Assembly (NCBI RefSeq): GCF_020421205.1
Contig: NZ_JAIZZH010000003.1
Span: 62,001 to 126,000, forward strand
Direction: 5' to 3'
Length of the DNA: 64,000 bases
Origin: Hymenobacter pini
GTDB taxonomy: Bacteria > Bacteroidota > Bacteroidia > Cytophagales > Hymenobacteraceae
Both the position numbers and the translations under genes were made by a program. Below the pieces are notes generated by a model. That model did no database searches. It was not told the origin of the DNA and saw only the letters and a program-made list of their open reading frames with translations. Positions 17,103-26,798 of this stretch are shown piece after piece; positions within the stretch are counted from its first letter, which is position 1; every line of letters begins with the position of its first letter.

Positions 17103-20100
17103 CTAGAATAGCACCGCTACCTGCATGCGGCCGGTGTGCACGGCATTGAGGCCGTTGGCTTTGCGGCCGTCATAGGCCAGCGTGACGTTGAGGCCGTTGC
17201 TGAGGCGCTGCTCCAGGTTCAGGTTCCAGGTAAAGTTGCTGCCGGGGCGCAGGGCGTTCAGAATTTCCAGGCCGACGAGGCTGGTTTGATTGCCCTGGAA
17301 GCCCACTCGCACAAAGCGCGTGGTGGCCGACAGCGTGCGTTTGCCTACCTGGCTGACCCGGGTTTCCAGCCCCACATCATCAAACGTACCGTTGGTGTCG
17401 CCATCGGGGCCGGCGGTGTTTTGCTTGGTGGTGCGCAGGTAGCTGGTGGTCAGGCGCAGCACCTGGTTGGGCTGGTAGCTGAGCTCCGGGGCCAGCTCGT
17501 ACTGCAGCACCCGGAAGTTGCGGTTACTATTCGGAATAGTAGACAGGTTTTCGCGGATGTTGCGCGCCACGGTGAAGCGGGCCGTGAACGTCTGGGCCAG
17601 GGTGCGGCGCAGCAACACGCTCTGGGTAGCCAGGTTGCGCGTATCGGAGCCCTGGGTCAGCAGTACCTTTTGCTGGGTTTGCTGCACCGTGAATTCGGCT
17701 CCGAAGATGGGGTTGGAGCGGTTGAAGTAGAGCGTATTGCGCAGCAGTTTGTTCAGGCTCAACAGCAAGGAGTCAGCCGTTTGGAAGGCAAACGGGTTCA
17801 GGCGCGACGACAACGAATTATCGGTGCTGCGGCGGTCCAGCGTGACGGTGGTGAGGGTGGAGAACCGCCCGGCCAAACCCCGCCAACCCGGCTGCTCGCG
17901 CCAGCTGCGCGGGGCGGTGGTGGTGAGGCGGTAGCTGAAGCGGTTGGAGTAAGCTGGTACGTACACATCGGTGGGCAGAAACAGCTTGATGTAGGTGCGG
18001 TACTGGGCATCGGGCGTCTGGGCCTCGAAGAACTCGTTGCGCTCCTGCTGCCCGTTCCGGTTCAGGTCGTCCCAGTAGTGCGTACCCTGTCCGGCGGGCA
18101 CACTCAGAAACGTGTAGTCGCGGCGGGCTTCGCGGCCGGTGGCCACGGCGTAGCTCAACTCCGAGCGAAACACGTTCTGCAGAAAGCTGGCGTTGTAATC
18201 GAGCTTACCCAGCACCGTGCGCTGCCGGGCCGAGTCGCGCACGGCCAGGTCCCGGTAGGTGGCCAGGATGTTCAGGTCCTGGTTCGGGCTGATGCGGGAG
18301 GCCAGGGTGCCCTGCCAGGTCTGGGCCCGGCCCCGCTCGCGCAAAGCGGTTTGCTCGGGGTTGGGTGTCTGGTCGCGGCGGTAGCTGTAGTCCAGCCGGA
18401 AGCGGGTGCGGGCCGAGTCGCGGCTCTGCACGAACAGGGCGTGCTCGTCGTAGTAGTTGGCTGAGGTGAGCGAGTCGCCGGCGGCCTTGGCCACCCGGTT
18501 TTTATCGAAGCGGTACACGTAGCCCGGCACCACCGGTCCGGCCACGTAGCGGGCCGCCGCCTCGCCCCTGGCCCACCGGGATTCGCGCCGGCCAGCCTCC
18601 GAGTTCAGTAGAAACAGGTTGCCCCGCAGCTGCACCGGGCCCAGCTGCCGGGCCACATCCAGCCAGTGCTGCACCCCGTTTACCTCCCCGGCCCGGTAGC
18701 GCCGGCTCAGGCGGTACCCAATGGCGTTGTCGGCATCCTTCACCAGGCCCACGGCGGCGTTCAGAATATTCTCTTCCCGGGGCCGCTGGTTGTTGGTGAT
18801 GAGCGTGTTGGTGGTGCTCCAGTTGCGGTCAAACTCAATGTCCCGGTACCGGTCAATGGGCGCAAACTGGTGGCTGGTGTACTCATAATCGAGGGCGCTG
18901 CGCAGCTTGTAGCCCGAAAGGCCCGGCAGGCGCACCGGTCGGTCCTGCACGGCGTAGCCCACCCGCATGGCCCGCCCCTGCGCCGATTCGGGCGAAAACC
19001 GGTTCAAATCCAGGTCAGAAGCGGCCAAATCCACGAATAGCGTAGCCGTGGAATCAACCTGGTAGCTGGTGCCCACGGTTAGCAGCTGCTTCTGCAGGGG
19101 CGTGGGCAGCAGGCGCAGGGGGGCGTAGTCGCCGCGGCCCTCGCCCACAAACTCGTACACCCGCCCGTTGGCCGTGCCGTTGGTGGTGCTGATGTGGTAG
19201 TTGCCCTGGCCCGCGCCCACGTTGGTAAACCGCACCAGGTACGCACCCTGCAGCGTATCGAGCAGCGGAAATACAAACACCGGCACCCGCTGGCCCGTCA
19301 CGGGGTCCAGCTGCGTCACCCGGCTGTATTGGAGTTGCGTACGGTCGTACTTCACTGAGTCGGCACCGGGCAGGCGGGCCAGGCTTTCATTGCCACGCAG
19401 GCGGCGCAGACGGGCTTTGGTGGAGTCGTCGAGGGTGAGGTTGGGCGAGTTGTCGGGGTTGTCGGCTTCGCGGTAGAAGTTGGCGTGCACCTGCAGGCGG
19501 CCCAGCTGCTGGTAGTGGCTGGCCTGCAGCAGGGAGCGGGTGTAATTGAAGTCGGAGTACTCGAAATCGACCTTGATGCGGGAGTTGCGGGTAATCAGGT
19601 GGCGGGGCGAAAACGTCAGCTCGGCCTGGTTGTAGTCGATAACGTAGTCGAAATCGAAGCCCCGCACCATCAGCCGCCCATCCAGGTACACCCTTTCTGA
19701 GTTAGCCAGGATGATGATGAACTGCTCGCCGTTGGGCCCGCGCAGGCGGTACGGGCCCTGCACGTTTTCCAGCGGGGCAATATCCAGGCTGGCAAACTTG
19801 CCCTTGGCTACGCCCGCCGCCACCGAGGTAGTGGCAAACGCCTCCCCCGTTTTGGTGAACAGCAGCGGCCCATTGCGCCGCCCGGTGCGCGTGGTGACGG
19901 TCTGGCTCAGCCCATTCGGCCCTACCCCGTTGGGCGTGGCGCTGGCCGGCGCGGCGGCCGTGCCGTTCTGCACCTGCCCCGAGCCGGCCGGCACCGGCAC
20001 CGTGGGCGGAGCGGTTACAAAAGTGCCCGTGCTGGTGCCCGCCGCATTGGGGTACTGAAACAGCTGCGGCGTGGTAGCGCCCGGCCCAATGCCCCCGCCG

Positions 20101-20927
20101 AACCCGCCCACCGGCAGTTGCCCGAAGTTGGTTTCCAGCGCCCCACCCTGAATGTTCTTGTAATAGCGCAAAAAGTAATCGGGCTTGTTGCGCAGCACCA
20201 CGTCGCCGGCCGTCAGGTTCCAGCGCGGGTGCGTTAGGGTGATATAAATCCGGTCGAACTCCTGCAGCTGCTGGGTGTTGCCCTCGGGCTGGAAGGGCAC
20301 GTTCTGGTCGCTGATGGCGGCCGTGAGGTTGATCTGGTCGGTGAGCTTGCCCTCCAGCTGCAGGTTCAGGGAAGAATTCACAAACACGTTCTGGGCGTTG
20401 CCAAACGACACGCCCCGCGACAGATTCCCGGTTTTGTTGATGCCCGGCGTGCTCAGAATCTGCTCCTTCACGGCAAAATCCTCCGCCCCAAACGTGGGCC
20501 GCCGGAAAAAATCCAGGCTGTCCATCAGCCGGCGGGGCCGCAGGTACCGCGCCGCCGAGAGCTGCAGCGGCAGCACCCGGTAGCACACCAGCACCGAATC
20601 GGGCCCGCCGGGCAGCACCACGTCGGGGCGGCCGGGCTCGGGGCTGGGTATCCGCCGGCCCGGCAGCACCAGCCGGTACCGGTCCAGCCGCGCATCGTAG
20701 CCCACCGAGCGGCCCTCCACGCTCACCGACGAGGGCACAATGGTCAGCGTATCACGCAGGCTGAATTCGGTGGTATCCCGCCCCGGCAGCAGCCGCACCC
20801 ACGCGCAGCGTCGGGTACTGGGCGGCGCATCGGGTCGCTGCTGGGCCTTCGCCCCGCCAATTAGCAGCCAGAAAAACGCCAGCAGCCCCCAAATGCGCAG
20901 GAAAGAAGGCGTAGAGCTGCGGGTCAT
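17103..20927 (-). CDS. very large predicted outer-membrane beta-barrel protein
   Basis: A 1274-residue protein with a signal peptide (FLRIWGLLAFFWLLIGGAKAQ). A beta-type N-terminal domain is followed by NLSRGVSFGNAQNVFVNSSL and LNLQLEGKLTDQINLTAAIS, a disordered Gly/Pro/Thr insert (about residues 275-350), and then a long series of alternating amphipathic strands rich in Tyr, Arg and Asn. It ends in an aromatic residue (MQVAVLF), as outer-membrane barrels do. Its strand-rich style recalls the gliding/type IX translocon protein SprA, but it is about half that size and I see no clear SprA signature. It follows the histidine kinase by 80 bases on the same strand, so the two may be co-transcribed. 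The function is unknown. Confidence 0.75.
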   Translation of the reverse strand: MTRSSTPSFLRIWGLLAFFWLLIGGAKAQQRPDAPPSTRRCAWVRLLPGRDTTEFSLRDTLTIVPSSVSVEGRSVGYDARLDRYRLVLPGRRIPSPEPGRPDVVLPGGPDSVLVCYRVLPLQLSAARYLRPRRLMDSLDFFRRPTFGAEDFAVKEQILSTPGINKTGNLSRGVSFGNAQNVFVNSSLNLQLEGKLTDQINLTAAISDQNVPFQPEGNTQQLQEFDRIYITLTHPRWNLTAGDVVLRNKPDYFLRYYKNIQGGALETNFGQLPVGGFGGGIGPGATTPQLFQYPNAAGTSTGTFVTAPPTVPVPAGSGQVQNGTAAAPASATPNGVGPNGLSQTVTTRTGRRNGPLLFTKTGEAFATTSVAAGVAKGKFASLDIAPLENVQGPYRLRGPNGEQFIIILANSERVYLDGRLMVRGFDFDYVIDYNQAELTFSPRHLITRNSRIKVDFEYSDFNYTRSLLQASHYQQLGRLQVHANFYREADNPDNSPNLTLDDSTKARLRRLRGNESLARLPGADSVKYDRTQLQYSRVTQLDPVTGQRVPVFVFPLLDTLQGAYLVRFTNVGAGQGNYHISTTNGTANGRVYEFVGEGRGDYAPLRLLPTPLQKQLLTVGTSYQVDSTATLFVDLAASDLDLNRFSPESAQGRAMRVGYAVQDRPVRLPGLSGYKLRSALDYEYTSHQFAPIDRYRDIEFDRNWSTTNTLITNNQRPREENILNAAVGLVKDADNAIGYRLSRRYRAGEVNGVQHWLDVARQLGPVQLRGNLFLLNSEAGRRESRWARGEAAARYVAGPVVPGYVYRFDKNRVAKAAGDSLTSANYYDEHALFVQSRDSARTRFRLDYSYRRDQTPNPEQTALRERGRAQTWQGTLASRISPNQDLNILATYRDLAVRDSARQRTVLGKLDYNASFLQNVFRSELSYAVATGREARRDYTFLSVPAGQGTHYWDDLNRNGQQERNEFFEAQTPDAQYRTYIKLFLPTDVYVPAYSNRFSYRLTTTAPRSWREQPGWRGLAGRFSTLTTVTLDRRSTDNSLSSRLNPFAFQTADSLLLSLNKLLRNTLYFNRSNPIFGAEFTVQQTQQKVLLTQGSDTRNLATQSVLLRRTLAQTFTARFTVARNIRENLSTIPNSNRNFRVLQYELAPELSYQPNQVLRLTTSYLRTTKQNTAGPDGDTNGTFDDVGLETRVSQVGKRTLSATTRFVRVGFQGNQTSLVGLEILNALRPGSNFTWNLNLEQRLSNGLNVTLAYDGRKANGLNAVHTGRMQVAVLF

Positions 20928-21007
20928 CCAGTAAAATTACGATGCAAAGACGCTGGGCCCGCTATAACGCCGGAAGCACCGCTTTTGGTTTACCTCACGG
21001 GGTGCAG

Positions 21008-24000
21008 TTAGCCTGCCAGCGGCAGCTCAATGAAGAACCGGGTGCCCTGGCCTTCCTCGGTTTCGAACCAGATGTGGCCGCCGGCGCTTTCGATGCCGCG
21101 GCGGGCTACGGCCAAGCCAATGCCGGAGCCTTTCTCCTTAGTGGTGAAGTTGGGTACGAATACCTTACTCTGCACGTCCTCCGGAATACCGGTGCCGTTA
21201 TCCTGAATCCCGATGCGCACCCGGTCGGAGCCCACGGCTTCAAGAGTAGCGGTTATTTCGGCGGTGCGGTCGGCGGGCACGGCCTGCAGGGCGTTGATGA
21301 GCAGGTTGTTGAAGGTGCGCACCAGCAGACTTTCGTCGGCAAATACCACGTAGCGGCCGGTTTCGGCATCGGCGGGCAGCAGCAACTCAATGCGGCCCCC
21401 GTTGGCTCCGCCCTGGTGCAGGCCCACGCAACGGCGCAGAATGGGGGCTACGTCGAGGCGCTCGGGGCGCATGGCGGGCAGGTTGGTGAAGTTGCTGAAC
21501 GAGGTGGCAATGTCCGTGAGCACGTCAATCTGGGTGATGAGCGTCTGCGACACTTTGTTCATCAGCTCATCCAGGTTGGGGCGCTGGTCCTGGATAGCGC
21601 GCTGCAGAAACTGCAGGCTCAGCTTCATTGGCGTGAGCGGGTTCTTGATTTCGTGGGCCACCTGCCGGGCCATTTCGCGCCAGGCGGCCTCTTTTTCCTG
21701 GGTGGCCAGCTCCTGCTTGCTTTCCTCCAGCTTCAGCAGCATGTGGTTGTACTCGCGCACCAGCAGCCCAATCTCGTCCTCCGATTCGTAGGCCAACATT
21801 TCGTTCTGACCGGTGAGGGTGGTCTGCTTGAGCTTCTCGGTAATGAGCTTGAGCGGCTCGGTGAGGATGCGCGACGCCACAAATGCCAGCACCAGAAACA
21901 GGATGAACATCAAGGTAAAGACGTTCAGAATAGTACTCAGCAGTTCGGTAAGCTTGTTGTCGAGGTCTTTTTCGGAGTCGAAGAACGGAATGCCCACGTA
22001 GCCCACCACCGGCCCCGGCCGGCCCTGGCGCACGGCACTGGTCCGCAGCGGCAGGTAGAGCGTGTTGAACGACAACGAGCCGGCCCGCTCCGTGAGCAGC
22101 ACCCGGGGCTGCCCATCCTCGGCCAGCGCCGCCACCGCCTGTGGGTTCATGAGGGTGCTCAGGATGTTGGCCTCGAAGATGAGCGGCTGACTGCTCACCA
22201 GCAGCTCGCCGCGCGCGTCGTACAGATTCAGGTCCGTTTCGGTGAGGGCTGCCACGTTTTCGGCCAGCTCCACCAAGTCGGCGCGGTTGGCCGATTCGCC
22301 GAGCAGGGCCCGGTTCTGCAGCAGGTTTTCCTGCACGGCCTGGCCCCGGCGCTGGTAGGTGCGGCGCAGGTCCCGCTTATAGGAGCTGGTTACCTGACTG
22401 GCCACGGCCACGCTCACCACAATCAAAGGCACCAGCACCCCAAAGTTCAGGAACAGCTGAATCTTGGTACTGAAGTTGGTGCGCAACAGGGTGCGATAGC
22501 GCCCCTGCACCAGCAGCACCGCCGCCATCAGCAGCAGGCAGCAGAAACTGTAGAGCAGGAACAGGAAGGAGAAATTCGCTAGCCAGTCAGAGAAGGAGTA
22601 AGTGGCCGTGGTTACCACCACCATCCGCCCCGATTTATCGGTACTGCGCACGGCCAGGTGGTGAAAACCGTCCAGGGCCAAGCCCGTGCGGTAAAGCCGG
22701 GCATCCCGAAACAGGCTGGCCGGCAGCCGGTTCACGTAGTCAAAATCCCCTTCGCTGTACACCAGCTGGCCATTCTCGTAGCCGGCGTAGCTAAGCTCGG
22801 TACCCAGGCGGGGCTGAAAGAATTTCTGGTCGATGAGCAGCTCGGGCACTACGCTATTGGTGGTGAGCTTTTTCAGGGCCAGTTCCAGCACAATGGTGCT
22901 GGAGCCATCCGCCGCCTCCGGTGCGGGCACCGAAATAAACGCCACGTAGCGCCGCGAGCTGAAGGCCGTGCCATTGTCGCGTACTAGGAAGATGTTGGGG
23001 TGGTCGGTGGGCCGGGCGTTGCGCAGCAGAAACTCCCGCGTGGTGCCCAGAGAGCCTCCAATGGCTACCCCCCGGCCTTCGGGGTTGAACAGCATCACCC
23101 GTACCTCATACTTGTCAAAGTAGTTGCGCAGGTAAAACTTCACCACCTTCTGCCGAATCAAATCCAGGTTCACGAAGGGGCTGGCTAGCATAGTTCGCAG
23201 CACGGGGTCTTTCGCCATTTCCTCCCCGCGTTCCACCAGCAAGTACTCGCCCTGCAGGTCGTTGTCGGTAAGGAGGTTACCGGCCAGGTTTTGCTTGTTG
23301 AGTTGCAGCTGCCGGTTGAAGTGCTCGTACAGGGCCAGCGCCCCCACCGCCGAGCTGATGCCTAGCATCAGGAAGATAAATAGGTACACTTGATACGGCA
23401 GCACCGCCCCGGCCGATTTCAGCCCGGTCAGCCGCAGCACCAGAAAGAACAGCAGCGTAATACCCAGCAGCGTGGCGTGTACCTGGTTCAGCAGCAGCCC
23501 CATCAACAGAAACACCACCCCGCTCAATAGCAGTAGCAGGATACCTACCCGCCGGGTACTCACCCGAACGATGTGGCTGAACACCTGCGCCAGCATGTAA
23601 AAGCCAATCAGGAAGCTCCCGGTGTGCAGCACAATGGCCAGGCCCAGCACCAGCTTAAAGGGGCTTACCTGAATATCCTGGGTGATGTCCAGAATAATCT
23701 GGGAGTTGCTGAAGCTGCTGGTGTAAAAGTCGAATAGCAGTTCCAGCAGCCCGTAGAAAGATAAAACCGCCGCCGCGCCCAGCAGCAGCCGGCGGCGCAC
23801 GGCGTGCTCCCGCTGTACCAGCCGCAGCAGGCCGTAGCGCCGAAACAACAGCAGGGCATACCAGGCAATGACGGCCAGCAGCAGGGCATTCAGCAGTAAA
23901 TCCCCTAACGAAGGCGACAACCAAGAAGCCGCGTACACCCGGGGGTCGAACAGGCGCACTTCCAGGAAAGAAAACGGCAGGCCCAGCACCAGAATCAGCA

Positions 24001-24748
24001 GCCGGAACAAAACCAGCGGCACCAGCACCAACGCCACGCCGCGCAGGGTCTGGCCTTGGGCAAACTGTCGGCGCGCCAGCACTACCCAACCGCCTATGTA
24101 GGCCACCACGCCCAGCAGCAGCAGCAGCAGCGGCAGGTATTTGCCCGTAATGGGGTCGGCCTGCAGGCTGGCTATGGAAAACAGGTAGTTGCCTTCATTG
24201 GACACCAGCCGGGGCAAACCGGTGCCTTGCCCTGACTTCTCTACTACCAGCCGAACATTCTGCCCCTGGAAGATACCCTGGCCATTACCATCGCGCAGGT
24301 ACCGGTTGCTGATGCCGTAGGTGATTTCCAGCGGAATGTACGTGAGCACCACGTACGGCTCCTCCACGTGGCGCAGCACCAGAAACTTCCCGAAGCGGGT
24401 TTCCAGCAGCCGCTCGTGGTAGCGCTGCAAGGCCTGCTCCACATCGGGCCGCACCGTGTGGTCGGACCAGTACACGGGCTGTTCACCCCGGAAGATAAAC
24501 GTGGGGTAGGTAGTGTGGCTGGTGAGGCTGCGGAAGCTCACGCGGCCCGTGGCCAGCCGTTGCAGCAAATCCGTCGACTCCCGCTCCCCGGTTAACTCGG
24601 CCTCCATCAACGCATCCTGCAGTCGCGTGGCCGAGGCCTGCAATACCAGCTCCGGATTCTGGCTGTAACGGTTGCTCACGTACGCGCCAGCAAAGCACAA
24701 TAGCGCCAGCAACAATAGCCAAACCGGAAGTAAACGCAGAAATTTCAA
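21008..24748 (-). CDS. multi-spanning sensor histidine kinase, NtrY-like
   Basis: About 1246 residues if started at the TTG at 24748 (LKFLRLLPVWLLLLALLCFAG). A start at 24820 is rejected because it falls inside a terminator hairpin. One membrane helix, a periplasmic domain of about 200 residues, eight closely packed helices, a second extracytoplasmic domain of about 240 residues, and three more helices lead into a HAMP domain (RILTEPLKLITEKLKQTTL). The kinase core has the phospho-acceptor His1032 in VAHEIKNPLTPMKLSLQFL, the N-box NNLLINALQAV, and DNGTGIPEDV, FTTKEKGSGIGLAVARR. The core resembles NtrY-type nitrogen or envelope sensors. No response regulator gene is adjacent, so the partner must be encoded elsewhere. 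Confidence 0.88.
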   Translation of the reverse strand: MKFLRLLPVWLLLLALLCFAGAYVSNRYSQNPELVLQASATRLQDALMEAELTGERESTDLLQRLATGRVSFRSLTSHTTYPTFIFRGEQPVYWSDHTVRPDVEQALQRYHERLLETRFGKFLVLRHVEEPYVVLTYIPLEITYGISNRYLRDGNGQGIFQGQNVRLVVEKSGQGTGLPRLVSNEGNYLFSIASLQADPITGKYLPLLLLLLGVVAYIGGWVVLARRQFAQGQTLRGVALVLVPLVLFRLLILVLGLPFSFLEVRLFDPRVYAASWLSPSLGDLLLNALLLAVIAWYALLLFRRYGLLRLVQREHAVRRRLLLGAAAVLSFYGLLELLFDFYTSSFSNSQIILDITQDIQVSPFKLVLGLAIVLHTGSFLIGFYMLAQVFSHIVRVSTRRVGILLLLLSGVVFLLMGLLLNQVHATLLGITLLFFLVLRLTGLKSAGAVLPYQVYLFIFLMLGISSAVGALALYEHFNRQLQLNKQNLAGNLLTDNDLQGEYLLVERGEEMAKDPVLRTMLASPFVNLDLIRQKVVKFYLRNYFDKYEVRVMLFNPEGRGVAIGGSLGTTREFLLRNARPTDHPNIFLVRDNGTAFSSRRYVAFISVPAPEAADGSSTIVLELALKKLTTNSVVPELLIDQKFFQPRLGTELSYAGYENGQLVYSEGDFDYVNRLPASLFRDARLYRTGLALDGFHHLAVRSTDKSGRMVVVTTATYSFSDWLANFSFLFLLYSFCCLLLMAAVLLVQGRYRTLLRTNFSTKIQLFLNFGVLVPLIVVSVAVASQVTSSYKRDLRRTYQRRGQAVQENLLQNRALLGESANRADLVELAENVAALTETDLNLYDARGELLVSSQPLIFEANILSTLMNPQAVAALAEDGQPRVLLTERAGSLSFNTLYLPLRTSAVRQGRPGPVVGYVGIPFFDSEKDLDNKLTELLSTILNVFTLMFILFLVLAFVASRILTEPLKLITEKLKQTTLTGQNEMLAYESEDEIGLLVREYNHMLLKLEESKQELATQEKEAAWREMARQVAHEIKNPLTPMKLSLQFLQRAIQDQRPNLDELMNKVSQTLITQIDVLTDIATSFSNFTNLPAMRPERLDVAPILRRCVGLHQGGANGGRIELLLPADAETGRYVVFADESLLVRTFNNLLINALQAVPADRTAEITATLEAVGSDRVRIGIQDNGTGIPEDVQSKVFVPNFTTKEKGSGIGLAVARRGIESAGGHIWFETEEGQGTRFFIELPLAG

Positions 24749-24799
24749 CAGGAAAACGGCTGGTGAGCCCGAGATACTACAACCTTGATACCAAACAAA

Positions 24800-24823
24800 A
24801 ATGCCGCCCGAAGGCGGCATTTC
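24800..24823 (-). terminator. terminator at the end of the ACIII-oxidase gene block
   Basis: Arms AAATGCCGCC (24800-24809) and GGCGGCATTT (24814-24823) with a CGAA loop are followed on the minus strand by TTTTTGTTT. It lies 27 bases after the DUF983 stop and separates the respiratory block from the kinase gene. Confidence 0.88.
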
Positions 24824-24849
24824 CTAACGCAAAGCTAGTAGCCAGCAAA

Positions 24850-25233
24850 TCAGCGCCGTGCGGCCCGGCGGGCATCATAGCGCACCCCGCCAAATAAATA
24901 CAGCATAAGAGTGCGGGAGTAGCGCAGGCTCAGGGGCGTCAGTATCAGAGCCACCACGGCCACCGCCGTAATGTACACCCACGTATCAGGGTCGTTCAGC
25001 AGGTAGTACACCGCAAAGCCCACCACCAGCATAATGGCCGTGGAGAAGGCGAAGCTGATGTACATAGCTCCCCAGTAGAAGCCCGGCTCCGGCTCGTAAG
25101 CCTGCCCGCACACCGGGCAGGCTTCGGGCATTTCGGTGAAATGCGCCAGGTTAAGAGCCGAGTGCGTAAACAGTGGCCCCTGGTGGCACCGGGGGCAACG
25201 TTGCTGCAAAATGCTGACGACCGTAGAATCCAT
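24850..25233 (-). CDS. DUF983 family membrane protein
   Basis: A 127-residue protein. It opens with a zinc-ribbon-like region, CPRCHQGPLF and, 30 residues later, CPVCGQAYEPEPGFYWGAMY, and is followed by two membrane helices (IMLVVGFAVYYLL and VYITAVAVVALILTPLSL). This is the typical DUF983 layout. Genes of this family are often found beside cytochrome oxidase genes, which suggests an assembly role, but no function has been proved that I know of. It is the last gene of the block and starts 3 bases after the preceding stop codon. Confidence 0.88.
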   Translation of the reverse strand: MDSTVVSILQQRCPRCHQGPLFTHSALNLAHFTEMPEACPVCGQAYEPEPGFYWGAMYISFAFSTAIMLVVGFAVYYLLNDPDTWVYITAVAVVALILTPLSLRYSRTLMLYLFGGVRYDARRAARR

Positions 25234-25236
25234 TGA

Positions 25237-25500
25237 TTAGGCGTGGGCGGCTTTTTTCTTCTGCTGCTGGCTGTGCCGGTACCAGAAGAAGCCCACCGTA
25301 CCAATGAGTACGTACGGAATGGTCATCAGGTACAGAATCCCCTTGTTCAGGCCCGTAGTATCGTAGCCGTCTTTTTCCTGACGGGAGGCCTCCACCTGGG
25401 TTTTGCACATGGTGCACTGGGCCTGGGTGCTCAGCGGCAGCACGCTCAGCAGCAGGGCCACCACCAGCGTGAACAACCCGGCATTTATTACTTTTTTCAT
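25237..25500 (-). CDS. small CxxC membrane protein of the oxidase locus
   Basis: An 87-residue protein I do not recognise by name. An N-terminal signal or anchor (FTLVVALLLSVLPLSTQAQ) is followed at once by CTMCKTQVEASRQEKDGYD, giving a CxxC pair in the periplasm. A second helix (GILYLMTIPYVLIGTVGFFWY) and a Lys/His tail follow. Position among SCO, DUF420 and DUF983 genes suggests a role in copper or thiol handling during oxidase assembly; this is inference from context only. Confidence 0.75.
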   Translation of the reverse strand: MKKVINAGLFTLVVALLLSVLPLSTQAQCTMCKTQVEASRQEKDGYDTTGLNKGILYLMTIPYVLIGTVGFFWYRHSQQQKKKAAHA

Positions 25501-25587
25501 GACGTTTCTGGCAGAAAGTGTACGGCTATAACCCTCAGCCAGCCCCGCAGGTTCGCGGAACGAAGCCTCGGAAATTACCTCCGCTGA

Positions 25588-26139
25588 TTAGGTGTAGTAC
25601 GGTGCAATCATGAAGTACACAATCACCCCGGTTACCGATACGTACAGCCAGATGGGGTACGTCCAGCGAGCAATGCGGCGGTGCTTGGCAAATTGCTCAG
25701 TGAGGGCAAAGTACAGCGTAAACAGCACCAACCCCACCGTAATAGCGGCCAGCAGAATGTGCGTGAGCAGGATGAAGTAGTACACGCCCCGAATCAGCCC
25801 CTCCCCGCCAAACTTAGTGCTAGGCACCTGCGAGTGGTATGCCACGTACGACACCAGAAACAACGAGCCCAGCAGAAACGCCAGCCCCATCATGGCCCGG
25901 TGCGCGGCCACGTTGCCCCGGCGGATAAACGTGTAGCCGATTACCAGAAACACAGCCGTGAGCGAGTTGAGCACGGCATTCACGGCCGGTAGCATCTTCA
26001 CGTCCAGCCCCGGAATTACGAATACGCCGGGAAAGAAGTACAGAATGGCTACGGCCACCGGAATGATGGCCCCCAAGGCCACTGCTAGCACTTTGAATTT
26101 GGTGGAGCCGGCCGAGGCTGCGGGATCAGGGGTGTTCAT
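25588..26139 (-). CDS. DUF420 family membrane protein
   Basis: A 183-residue protein with five membrane helices: VLAVALGAIIPVAVAILYFF, AVLNSLTAVFLVIGYTFI, MMGLAFLLGSLFLVSYVAYH, YFILLTHILLAAITVGLVLF and IWLYVSVTGVIVYFMI. The NAVLNSLTAVFL and LLTHILLA stretches mark DUF420. This family includes Bacillus proteins required for caa3-type oxidase assembly or activity (CtaM/YozB group). The start overlaps the SCO gene by 14 bases, so they are translationally coupled. Confidence 0.88.
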   Translation of the reverse strand: MNTPDPAASAGSTKFKVLAVALGAIIPVAVAILYFFPGVFVIPGLDVKMLPAVNAVLNSLTAVFLVIGYTFIRRGNVAAHRAMMGLAFLLGSLFLVSYVAYHSQVPSTKFGGEGLIRGVYYFILLTHILLAAITVGLVLFTLYFALTEQFAKHRRIARWTYPIWLYVSVTGVIVYFMIAPYYT

Positions 26140-26791
26140 AGGTGTAAAGCAGAACTTGAATTTCGGTGATGAGGCGGTTTACATCTTTCTCATCGGTACC
26201 CTCGTAGCGGCCACGTACCTGGCCGTTGCGGTCCACCAGAAACACCGTCTGGCTATGCACCAGACCGGGGCCACTGCCAGTAGGGACCGGCAGCCGGAAT
26301 TCCTGCGTGGCCACCCGCTGTAAAGCCGCGGCGTCGCCCGTCAGGAAAAACCATTTACCAGCAATGGCCCCGTATTGTTCAGCATACCGGGCCAACGTGG
26401 CCGCCGAATCGGTGGCGGGGTCCACGGTGAAGGAGGCTAGCCGTACCCGTGGGTTGTTGCGAAACTTCTCCTGTACCCGCACCAGTTGGCTGTTCATACG
26501 GGGGCAGGCACCGGGGCACGTCGAGAAGAAGAAGCTGGCTACGTACAGGCCCTTGCCGCGCAGTTCCTTTTCCGTCACTTCCCGCCCCGATTGGGACGTT
26601 AACCGAAAATCACCGATCTGGTGAAAAACAGTATCGCGCTGCCACTTTCCGGCCGCCAGCGTAGAGTCTACACGGTCGGGCAGGAAAGTTGGCAGCGCGT
26701 AACGGTTGGTACCAAAGCTTTTCAGAAACAGAAAGGCCAGTACCGGAACCAGCAGAATCAGGCCCAACACCAGAATTTGTTGGGGCCGCAT
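26126..26791 (-). CDS. SCO1/SenC family copper chaperone
   Basis: A 221-residue thioredoxin-fold protein anchored by one N-terminal helix (ILVLGLILLVPVLAFLFL). The copper motif is Cys92-PGA-Cys96 (FFFSTCPGACPRM), and the third ligand is His179 in LVHSQTVFLVDRNG. SCO proteins deliver copper to, or reduce, the CuA site of oxidase subunit II, here encoded in the same block by ctaC. It starts 7 bases after the subunit IV-like gene stop. Confidence 0.93.
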   Translation of the reverse strand: MRPQQILVLGLILLVPVLAFLFLKSFGTNRYALPTFLPDRVDSTLAAGKWQRDTVFHQIGDFRLTSQSGREVTEKELRGKGLYVASFFFSTCPGACPRMNSQLVRVQEKFRNNPRVRLASFTVDPATDSAATLARYAEQYGAIAGKWFFLTGDAAALQRVATQEFRLPVPTGSGPGLVHSQTVFLVDRNGQVRGRYEGTDEKDVNRLITEIQVLLYTYEHP

Positions 26792-26798
26792 CCTGAGG

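Noticed and set aside
20942..22582. A 546-codon open frame on the plus strand opposite the histidine kinase
   Set aside because: It mirrors the kinase gene and is rich in Gln, Gly, His and Val as expected from an antisense frame in GC-rich coding DNA; no domain is recognisable.
24749..24820. Extended N-terminus for the histidine kinase (start at 24820)
   Set aside because: The ATG falls inside the terminator hairpin 24800-24823, and the extension precedes a good signal-anchor helix.
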